From contig CACZFB010000033.1 of NCBI GenBank assembly GCA_902780305.1, forward strand, positions 1 through 37,495: DNA of 37,495 bases. Direction: 5' to 3'. Each line of letters starts with the position of its first letter. Within the stretch, counting starts at the first letter, position 1. This document shows positions 30,981 to 37,495 of the stretch, one piece after another. A program made the position numbers and the translations under genes. The DNA comes from an uncultured Coriobacteriaceae bacterium (lineage in GTDB: Bacteria > Actinomycetota > Coriobacteriia > Coriobacteriales > Atopobiaceae). A model generated the notes under the pieces. It was not told the origin of the DNA, did not search any database, and worked only from the letters and a program-made list of their open reading frames with translations.

Positions 30981-33104
30981 ATGAAGCTTATGATTGACGG
31001 CCGAACGATCGAGGCGGAGGAAGGGCAATCGATTCTTCGGGCCTGTCTTTCGGCCGGTATATTCCTGCCGCACCTGTGCGGGCATCCAGACCTGGAACCT
31101 TTGGGTGGATGTGGCCTGTGCATGGTCGAGGTGGAGGGCGAAGCTGAGCCCGTGCGCGCCTGCATGACAGAGGCACAAGAGGGCATGAAGATCTCCATTA
31201 ATGGGGAGCGGGCAGACAAGGTCCGTCGCATGGCGATGGAGCTCATCCTTGCGACACATCCGGCCGACTGTACCGGCTGCCCCAAGTACGGTGTGTGTGA
31301 ACTCCAGTCCATGTACCAGTACATGGGCGTGTCACCACAGCGCTGGCGCTGCAAGGGACGTACGGTTCCCACGGACGACTCCAACCCCATCATCACGCAC
31401 ATGTTTACGCGCTGCATTCGATGTGGGCGGTGCGTGCGTGCCTGCGAGGGCCTGCGCGGTGTGGGTGCCATCGGGTTCGCCCGTGGTGAAGACGGCGCCA
31501 TGCGCGTTACCATCAAGGGAAACTCGCTGCAGGAAGCCGGCTGCCGCTTCTGTGGCGCCTGCGTGGAAGTATGTCCCACTGGCTCAATCGTGGATGCCCT
31601 TGGCATGATGCGTGATGACCGTAGTCGCGAGGATAACGTAGTTCCCTGTCGCTCGGGTTGTCCCGCACATATTGACATCCCTCGCTACCTGCGTTACGTA
31701 AAGGCGGGGGAGTGGGAGAAGGCCACAGCCGTCGTGCGCGAGAAGGTGCCATTCCCCGAAACCCTTGGTTCCATCTGCACACACAACTGTCAGGGTGAGT
31801 GCAAGCGCAATCACCTGCAGGAGCCCCTCTCCATATGCCGGCTTAAGCGCGCGGCAGCCGTGCGCGATACTGGCGAGTGGAAGGAGCGGGTGCGTCACGA
31901 GCCGCTTTCCGGCAAGCGAGTTGCCGTCGTAGGTGCTGGCCCCGGTGGGCTCACGGCCGCGCTGTTTTTGGCCGAGAAGGGTCATAGGGTAACGGTGTTC
32001 GAGGCCAATGCCAAGGTTGGTGGCCAGATGCGCTATGGCATCCCCGCCTACCGTCTTCCCGACGCGGTCGTCGACAAGGAGGTCGCGACCATCCTCGAGA
32101 TCAGCCAAGGGTCCGACCCGGAGCCGCGCATCGAGCTCGTGTGCAACGAACGCGTGAAGGATGTGGCAGCGTTGCTCGGTCAGGGGTTCGATGCCGTGCT
32201 GGTAACCGTCGGCACCTTCAAGGGCAACGTGCTTCCCATGCCAGGGCACGACCTGAAAAACGTCTACGTGAACACGGAGTTCCTCAAGGCGGCTCGCGTG
32301 GGAAATCCGCAGCCGGTCGAGGGCGGCCGTGTGGTGGTGCTCGGCGGTGGCAACGTGGCCTACGATTGCGCTCGCACTGCAGTGCGCTTGGGTGCGGCGA
32401 GCGTGGACGTAGCGTGTTTGGAGGCCGAGGCAGCTATGACCTCGACGCCCGAGGAGCGCGATGAGGCTGCGGAGGAAGGCGTCGTTCTGCACGACGCATA
32501 TGCCTTCACCTCCATAAACGATGATGGAGCCGGAAAAGTGGGTTCCATCACCATCCATAAGATTGCGAGATTCTACTTCGACGAGGATCACCGTGCCGTT
32601 ACCGAACTCGTGGAGGGCGGCGAGCTTACCCTGCCTGCCGACTACGTGATCTTTGGCGTGGGCCAAAAGCCCGAGGACACCATGGGTTTCGACCTCGAGC
32701 TCACGCATGGGCCGTACGTGGTAACAAACGACGAGCTGGCAACGAGCGTGGAGGGCATCTTTGCCGCTGGCGACGTGGTGACTGGCACCAAGTCGGTGAT
32801 CGCCGCCATCGCACAAGGCCGAGAAGCAGCCAGCTCAATCGATCGCTTCCTGGGTGGCGACGGCGACATCTCCGCCGAGCTGCTCGATTACGAGGAGCCA
32901 CAGAAGGAGCTCGGTAAGGCGGCGGAGGACTTCTACTCCAAGGCGGTTCTGCCGCAGTTCACCCCGGGAGACGAGCGCAAGCGTGGCTTCGAGCCGTTCG
33001 AGTGCCCGTTTACCGAAGACGAGGCAAGGTGTGAGGCGGCGCGCTGCCTGCAGTGCGACCTGCGGCTGGGTATTACCAAGCCACTGCTTTGGAACGAATA
33101 CTAA
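30981..33104 (+). CDS. NuoG-type iron-sulfur plus GltD-type flavin oxidoreductase
   Basis: A 707-residue predicted electron-transfer subunit joining NAD(P)H, FAD and iron-sulfur clusters. Order: a 2Fe-2S domain with CGLC and RAC cysteines (about 1-75); a NuoG-like His-Cys3 cluster (HPADCTGCPKYGVC); two ferredoxin clusters (CIRCGRCVRAC and CRFCGACVEVCP); a GltD-type cluster region (CRSGCPAHIDI to CTHNCQGECKRN, about 220-285); an FAD fold (VAVVGAGPGGLTAA); an NAD(P)H fold (VVVLGGGNVAYDCARTA); and a C-terminal CLQC. ATG 30981 is preferred to ATG 30975 because AGGAG then sits eight rather than two bases away. The NuoF-like gene follows after 18 bases. Similar fusions feed electrons between NAD(P)H and ferredoxin-type partners; the final acceptor is unknown. 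Confidence 0.87.
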   Translation: MKLMIDGRTIEAEEGQSILRACLSAGIFLPHLCGHPDLEPLGGCGLCMVEVEGEAEPVRACMTEAQEGMKISINGERADKVRRMAMELILATHPADCTGCPKYGVCELQSMYQYMGVSPQRWRCKGRTVPTDDSNPIITHMFTRCIRCGRCVRACEGLRGVGAIGFARGEDGAMRVTIKGNSLQEAGCRFCGACVEVCPTGSIVDALGMMRDDRSREDNVVPCRSGCPAHIDIPRYLRYVKAGEWEKATAVVREKVPFPETLGSICTHNCQGECKRNHLQEPLSICRLKRAAAVRDTGEWKERVRHEPLSGKRVAVVGAGPGGLTAALFLAEKGHRVTVFEANAKVGGQMRYGIPAYRLPDAVVDKEVATILEISQGSDPEPRIELVCNERVKDVAALLGQGFDAVLVTVGTFKGNVLPMPGHDLKNVYVNTEFLKAARVGNPQPVEGGRVVVLGGGNVAYDCARTAVRLGAASVDVACLEAEAAMTSTPEERDEAAEEGVVLHDAYAFTSINDDGAGKVGSITIHKIARFYFDEDHRAVTELVEGGELTLPADYVIFGVGQKPEDTMGFDLELTHGPYVVTNDELATSVEGIFAAGDVVTGTKSVIAAIAQGREAASSIDRFLGGDGDISAELLDYEEPQKELGKAAEDFYSKAVLPQFTPGDERKRGFEPFECPFTEDEARCEAARCLQCDLRLGITKPLLWNEY

Positions 33105-33122
33105 GAGGGGAGGCCACGACCA

Positions 33123-33839
33123 ATGAAGTACAGCATTTCGCCAACGACCACCACGCCCAAGGCGTTGCTCAAGCAGCTGGGCGTCAAGGAGAAACCCAAG
33201 GCCGTGTGGTTCGCCTATCCCATGGCGACGTTCGTCACGCCAGAGCAGTATAACGACGAGATGGAGATAACCGCCCGTGAGGTGGTGTCGTACGGCGCCG
33301 ACGAGTGCATGGCCCATGCGCTGTGGGACGTGTGCGAGGACCTAAGAACCTCCACTGACTGTACGTGCACCTTTGGGCATGAGGGTGGCTACCAGATTGT
33401 TACCATCCTGGGCGACATATGCTCCAAGAAGGGCAAGCCCCAGGACATCGCGCTCCTGCGCGATTTGGCTCCGGTCATGCAAACGCAGGCACTGTGTGGC
33501 GAGGGCCGTGCCCTGGCCAGTGCTGTGCTGCAGGCGCTGGACCTGTTTGGGCCCGAGATTGAAGCCCACATCACCAAGCGCAGCTGTCCTTCGGGAGGTT
33601 GTCCTGCGTTCAAAACCTACCACATCCTGGTGTCTAAGTGCACTGGTTGCGGCAAGTGTCTTAAGGCGTGCGATGATCGTGCGATTATGGGCAAGGCCAA
33701 GTTCGTGCACGTCATCGACCAACGCAAGTGCTCGCAATGCGACAAATGCCGGGAAGTGTGCCCCGAGGGTGCCGTGGTGCGCGCGGGCGCCAAGAAGCCC
33801 AAGACGCCACCTCGCCCCATTCCCTGCAGGCGCAAGTAG
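33123..33839 (+). CDS. NuoF C-terminal-like protein fused to a two-cluster ferredoxin
   Basis: A 238-residue predicted electron carrier, partner of the gene before it. The first part (about 20-155) matches only the end of NuoF/HydB: an SLBB-like ADECMAHAL strand and the bundle VTILGDICSKKGKPQDIALL, then ALCGEG. The NADH- and FMN-binding part is absent. The usual CGKCTPC cluster motif reads DCTCTFG, so that cluster is probably lost or altered. The C-terminus has two 4Fe-4S sites: CTGCGKCLKACD and CSQCDKCREVCP, then a basic Pro-rich tail. ATG 33123 follows GGGGAGG. The missing FMN/NADH part may be supplied by the flavin domain of the upstream protein (inference). Confidence 0.83.
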   Translation: MKYSISPTTTTPKALLKQLGVKEKPKAVWFAYPMATFVTPEQYNDEMEITAREVVSYGADECMAHALWDVCEDLRTSTDCTCTFGHEGGYQIVTILGDICSKKGKPQDIALLRDLAPVMQTQALCGEGRALASAVLQALDLFGPEIEAHITKRSCPSGGCPAFKTYHILVSKCTGCGKCLKACDDRAIMGKAKFVHVIDQRKCSQCDKCREVCPEGAVVRAGAKKPKTPPRPIPCRRK

Positions 33840-33864
33840 CCCGTACCTGACGGTTAGGCCGGCA

Positions 33865-33912
33865 GTCCCCCGAACACAGGGGACTGTCCCCCGGACACAG
33901 GGGACAGTCCCC
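33865..33912. repeat. 21-bp tandem repeat, about 2.3 units
   Basis: GTCCCC begins at 33865, 33886 and 33907, exactly 21 bases apart; the first two units differ at two places. Each unit also contains its inverse (CAGGGGAC), so hairpins such as GGGGAC-A-GTCCCC can form, followed by TTTATT. It lies 26 bases after the ferredoxin-fusion stop and could act as a terminator. Confidence 0.8.
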
Positions 33913-34063
33913 TTTATTCCGCCGTTCGTGGAATGGCCGCTGCCCACCCGTAAAAATGCCAAGCAAGCCTGTTGGCACTCACCTTTTGCCGGATGGATAG
34001 GCGGCAACAAGATTTGATGCAGTAGACTAAATGAGCATGCGGAATGTACGAGGAAGGGGTTCC

Positions 34064-35134
34064 ATGGGGAAGGTGCAACTGACGCGACGGGCCCTGCTCT
34101 TTGGCGCGGGGGTGAGTGCACTGTCGCTTGTGGGGTGCGGGCAGGCCTCCCAGGGTAATGCGCCGGGACAAGGTGACGCGCCGCGCAAGGTCGTAATGGT
34201 AACCAACGTAGGCGGCATTAACGACCAAGGTTTCTGCGAGCTCTCGTGGAAGGGTCTGCAGCGTCTGCGCGACGAGCTGGACTATGATGTGTCGTACATA
34301 GAGTCGCGCCTCGACGCCGACTATGCCACCAACATCGACAAGGCCATCGACTATGGCGCCAACTTCGTATGGTCCATCGGCTTCGCCATGTCCGATGCGG
34401 CTGCCTTCGCGGCAAAGATCAACCCCGACCTGGACGTGAAGTTTGGCATCGTGGATGCCAACACCAGTGGTTCGCCAAACCTCACCGGTGTGCTCTTCGC
34501 CGCTCAGGAGCCCTCATTCGTGGTGGGATATGTTGCGGGAAGGACCACCACGACGAACAAGGTGGGATTCGTCGGGGGCATTGAGTCCGACAACATCTAT
34601 GCCTTCGAATACGGGTATCTGGGAGGCGTTGCGTATGCGGCCCGCGAGCTGGGACGGGACATATCGGTGGATCGACAATACGCTCAATCGTTCACCGACA
34701 ACGCCAAGGGTAAGTCCATCGCGCAAAAGATGTTCTCCAACGGCGTTGATGTAATCTTCCATGCTGCGGGTGGGTCGGGCGTAGGCGTAATAGAGGCTGC
34801 GGCGGAGACGGGCAATTACGCCATCGGTGTGGACATGGACCAGTCGTACCTGGCGCCTAACAACGTACTCACCTCGGCCATCAAGCGTGTGGACACGGCG
34901 CTATTCGACCTCACGCCCAAACTCATCGAGGGCCAGATCGAGGGTGGGCAGGACCTTATACTGCGCCTCGCCGACGGTGATTACATGGGCATTGCCGAGG
35001 AGCATTCCCTTATGGACCAACAGGTATACGAGGACGCCCTTGTCCTCATAGAAAAGATCAAGGCGGACGAGGTGGACGTGCCGGCATCCGACGAGGCATA
35101 CCAGCAGTTCCTGTCCGAGCTCGGCACCGCGTAG
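34064..35134 (+). CDS. BMP-family substrate-binding lipoprotein of an ABC importer
   Basis: Predicted extracellular receptor for nucleosides or related compounds. The signal region holds twin arginines (TRRALLFGAG), suggesting Tat export, and the lipobox SLVGC for lipid anchoring. The mature protein (about 356 residues in all) has BMP/Med motifs: VTNVGGINDQGFCELSWKGL, GANFVWSIGFAMSDA, KVGFVGGIESD, IFHAAGGSGVGVIEAA, and AIGVDMDQSYLAP. The start at ATG 34064 is chosen for the AGGAAGG six bases upstream; ATG 34031 is in frame but has no such site. The ATPase gene follows after 16 bases and the permease overlaps that, so this is one transporter operon. Ligand type is inferred from the family. Confidence 0.9.
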   Translation: MGKVQLTRRALLFGAGVSALSLVGCGQASQGNAPGQGDAPRKVVMVTNVGGINDQGFCELSWKGLQRLRDELDYDVSYIESRLDADYATNIDKAIDYGANFVWSIGFAMSDAAAFAAKINPDLDVKFGIVDANTSGSPNLTGVLFAAQEPSFVVGYVAGRTTTTNKVGFVGGIESDNIYAFEYGYLGGVAYAARELGRDISVDRQYAQSFTDNAKGKSIAQKMFSNGVDVIFHAAGGSGVGVIEAAAETGNYAIGVDMDQSYLAPNNVLTSAIKRVDTALFDLTPKLIEGQIEGGQDLILRLADGDYMGIAEEHSLMDQQVYEDALVLIEKIKADEVDVPASDEAYQQFLSELGTA

Positions 35135-35150
35135 GAAGGGGGGAGGACAC

Positions 35151-36680
35151 ATGGACCAAGACGCTTCCTATGCGGTACGCATGCGAGGCATCGTAAAGCG
35201 GTTCGGTGCCTTTACGGCACTCGATCACATGAACTTGGAAGTGCGCAAGAAGACCGTACATGCAATCCTGGGCGAGAACGGCGCAGGCAAGACCACGCTC
35301 ATGAACATCCTCTATGGGCTGTATCAAGCTGACGAGGGGCAAATCTACCTCAATGGCGAGCTCGTGGACATCTCCAACCCTGCCGAGGCGATTCGTCGTG
35401 GCGTCGGCATGGTGCACCAGCACTTTATGCTTGTGGAGAACTTTACCGTTACGCAGAACATTATCCTGGGAGACGAGGTGTGCGGGACGGCGGGCATTCT
35501 CGACATGAGAAGGGCGCGTCAACAGGTGGTTGAGCTGGTGGAGCGCTATGGGTTCGACGTGGATCCCGATGCCAGGATCGAAGACATATCCGTGGGCATG
35601 CAGCAGCGCGTGGAAATCCTCAAGGCACTCTTCCGTGGTGCCGACATCCTCATTCTGGACGAGCCCACGGCCGTGCTTACCCCGCAGGAGATCGACAAAC
35701 TCATACAGATCATGGAGGACCTCACTGCGGCGGGGAAGACGATCGTGATCATCACCCACAAGCTCAAGGAGATCCTGCGCGTGGCTGACGAGTGCACCAT
35801 CATCCGTCGCGGTGCCTACATGGGCACGGTGGACGTGTCGCAGACCGACGAGAATGACTTGGCGTCCAGGATGGTGGGCCGCAGCGTGAGCCTTACCGTG
35901 GAGAAGACCGCGGCGCACCCTGGTCGTCCCCTCCTCTCCATTCAGAACCTGCACGTACGGGATGAGCGTGGCATCGAGCAGGTGCGCGGACTCGACCTTA
36001 CTGTGCGCTCGGGCGAGATCGTGGGTATTGCGGGCGTGGATGGAAACGGCCAGCACGAGCTGGTGGATGCCATCATGAGCATGGCACGGGCGCAGCTCGG
36101 AAGCATCGTCGTGGATGGCGAGGAGATTCAGAACACCTCGCCGCGCAACGTGATCGAGCGTGGGGTGACGACCATTCCCTCCGACCGCCATCGCTGGGGT
36201 CTGGTGCTACCCATGATGGTGTGCGAGAACTCGGTCCTCGAACATCACAACGACGACGAGTTCGGGCTGGGCGTGCTGCTCGACTACGACCGGCTCCATG
36301 AGTTCTCGTCCGAGCTCATCGCCAAGTTCGACATCCGTCCTGCCGGCTGTGAGGACGAACGCATCAGCGGCCTCTCGGGCGGCAATCAGCAGAAGGTGAT
36401 CATCGCACGCGGCGTGGCACACAGTCCCAAGGTGCTCATCGCGTTCCAGCCAACACGTGGTCTGGACGTTGGCGCAATCGAATTCATTCACAAGACGCTC
36501 ATTGCCGAACGTGACCGTGGGGCTGCCATCCTGCTCATTTCGTACGAACTGGACGAGGTGATGGACGTATCCGACACAATCGCCGTCATCTACCATGGGG
36601 CAATCGTGGGAGAGTTCGCGCAGGGGGCTGTGAACGAGGAGCAGCTCGGCCTGCTCATGGCAGGAGGTGAGGCAAGGTGA
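35151..36680 (+). CDS. ABC importer ATPase with two nucleotide-binding domains (nucleoside type)
   Basis: A 509-residue cytosolic ATPase of the RbsA/NupO layout. The first domain has Walker A GENGAGKTT, signature ISVGMQQRV, and Walker B ILILDEPTAVL. The second domain has a degenerate Walker A (GVDGNGQHE), signature LSGGNQQKV, and Walker B VLIAFQPTRGLD with Gln for the catalytic Glu, as is usual in this family. Hydrolysis is therefore expected mainly at the site completed by the first domain. GGGGGAGG precedes ATG 35151. The stop codon overlaps the GTG start of the permease by four bases (GTGA), a sign of coupled translation. Confidence 0.94.
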   Translation: MDQDASYAVRMRGIVKRFGAFTALDHMNLEVRKKTVHAILGENGAGKTTLMNILYGLYQADEGQIYLNGELVDISNPAEAIRRGVGMVHQHFMLVENFTVTQNIILGDEVCGTAGILDMRRARQQVVELVERYGFDVDPDARIEDISVGMQQRVEILKALFRGADILILDEPTAVLTPQEIDKLIQIMEDLTAAGKTIVIITHKLKEILRVADECTIIRRGAYMGTVDVSQTDENDLASRMVGRSVSLTVEKTAAHPGRPLLSIQNLHVRDERGIEQVRGLDLTVRSGEIVGIAGVDGNGQHELVDAIMSMARAQLGSIVVDGEEIQNTSPRNVIERGVTTIPSDRHRWGLVLPMMVCENSVLEHHNDDEFGLGVLLDYDRLHEFSSELIAKFDIRPAGCEDERISGLSGGNQQKVIIARGVAHSPKVLIAFQPTRGLDVGAIEFIHKTLIAERDRGAAILLISYELDEVMDVSDTIAVIYHGAIVGEFAQGAVNEEQLGLLMAGGEAR

Positions 36681-37495
36681 GTGCATTGATTCGCTTCCTC
36701 AGGCGTCCGTTTGCGAACATAGCGATAGCCGTGCTTCTGGGGCTTGCGGTTGCCGCCGTCGTCGTGGCAGCTACAGGCTACAATCCGTTCGACACATTTG
36801 CCACGCTCCTGTATGGTGCTTTTGGCAAGCCCAAGTACCTGACGAACGTCATCATCAAGGCGACCCCCATACTCCTTACGGGCGTCGCGGTGTCGTTTGC
36901 GTTCAAGACGGGACTCTTTAACATTGGCGCAGAGGGGCAGTACATCGCAGGCACCATTTGCGCCACCATCGCCGGCGTGCTGTGCAACTTCCCAGCGCCC
37001 ATCCAGATTCCCATCGTCGTGCTTGCCGGCATGGCTGGTGGCGCGCTACTCGGAGCGTTCGTCGGGTTCCTCAAGGCCCGCTTGGGGATTCACGAGGTAA
37101 TAACGTCCATCATGACCAACTGGATCATGCTCTACCTGTGTAACTTCGTGGTGCAGTCCAAGACGTTCCACAACCCCAACTCCAACACGGCACTTCCCGT
37201 TAACCCTTCGAGCTACACGATGGTCCTGCACCAGTGGAAGATGTCGGACGAGGGCATTACGTACCTGGTGCAACACCCGTGGCTTCGGGACATCCTGCTC
37301 AAGACTGACCTCAACGTTGGGTTTATCGTGGCGGTTCTGGTGGCGATTCTGGTGGGTCTGCTGTTGTCCAGGACCAAGCTGGGCTACGAGCTGCGTGCGG
37401 TGGGCTATAACAAGGATGCCGCACGATTCTCGGGTATTGGCGTTGAGCGAAGCGTGGTGCTCTGCATGCTCATCTCCGGTTCCTTCTGCGGCCTG
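36677..37495 (+). CDS. ABC importer permease, BPD_transp_2 family (3' end outside window)
   Basis: The membrane subunit of the BMP-type importer; 273 codons are visible and the frame stays open to the window end. It shows hydrophobic segments near residues 15-35, 60-75, 90-105 and 115-130, and the family motif TGLFNIGAEGQYIAG. The EVITSIMTNWIM segment and TKLGYELRAVGYN cytoplasmic loop are also typical of nucleoside-type permeases. The GTG start at 36677 overlaps the ATPase stop by four bases, with AGGAGGTGAGG just upstream inside the ATPase gene. A second permease usually follows in such operons but lies outside the window. Confidence 0.92.
   Translation, partial: MSALIRFLRRPFANIAIAVLLGLAVAAVVVAATGYNPFDTFATLLYGAFGKPKYLTNVIIKATPILLTGVAVSFAFKTGLFNIGAEGQYIAGTICATIAGVLCNFPAPIQIPIVVLAGMAGGALLGAFVGFLKARLGIHEVITSIMTNWIMLYLCNFVVQSKTFHNPNSNTALPVNPSSYTMVLHQWKMSDEGITYLVQHPWLRDILLKTDLNVGFIVAVLVAILVGLLLSRTKLGYELRAVGYNKDAARFSGIGVERSVVLCMLISGSFCGL

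Noticed and set aside
33840..34063. A purine-type riboswitch before the BMP transporter
   Set aside because: The leader holds the 21-bp repeat and no recognisable aptamer core.
35058..36191. A 377-codon antisense open frame under the ABC ATPase
   Set aside because: It is a shadow of a two-domain ATPase with complete motifs on the plus strand.

Overview
The window is GC-rich and densely coded, with genes on both strands and no gap over about 300 bases. I see no tRNA, rRNA, CRISPR array or transposase. The gene families suggest an anaerobic actinobacterium of the Coriobacteriia (relatives of Collinsella, Slackia, Eggerthella): membrane receptors with paired periplasmic-binding domains joined to cyclic-di-GMP enzymes, a cytosolic fumarate-reductase-like flavoprotein, butyrate kinase, an iron-sulfur flavoprotein, and a NuoG/GltD-type electron-transfer protein. 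This placement is inferred from gene families; the genus cannot be told.

Layout. (1) 1-7.3 kb: a HAD-type lipoprotein phosphatase (cut by the window start), a radical SAM/SPASM enzyme, a zinc-ribbon coiled-coil protein, and a minus-strand ABC exporter operon (ATPase, permease, small membrane protein). (2) 7.4-14.0 kb: a tight three-gene cyclic-di-GMP operon. It holds a double-Venus-flytrap receptor with degenerate GGDEF and intact EAL, a Cache-HAMP-GGDEF cyclase, and a second double-Venus-flytrap receptor ending in a PAS domain with no output domain. (3) 14.2-23.4 kb: an iron-sulfur flavoprotein, a PucR-type regulator, and, divergent from the regulator, an acyl-metabolism island: thiolase-like protein, DUF35 partner, carrier protein, (AbiH), phosphotransacylase, butyrate kinase and a fused SpoVA-like membrane protein. 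(4) 23.5-30.8 kb: a propeller/HD-GYP sensor, a small membrane protein, an FAD reductase with an acidic tail, and a CmpB-family membrane protein with a coiled coil. (5) 31-33.8 kb: a two-gene iron-sulfur/flavin electron-transfer unit. (6) 34-37.5 kb: a BMP-type nucleoside-like ABC importer, cut by the window end.

Two themes stand out. First, a family of nested palindromes (four full copies and two half copies) lies only between genes, usually within about 45 bases after a stop codon. Base changes in one arm are matched in the other, so pairing is kept. Second, two gene sets look like under-described systems: the cyclic-di-GMP receptor trio, and the thiolase/DUF35/carrier plus phosphotransacylase/butyrate kinase/SpoVA-like set. 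The latter could make a short acyl group, convert it through acyl phosphate to ATP and free acid, and move the acid across the membrane.
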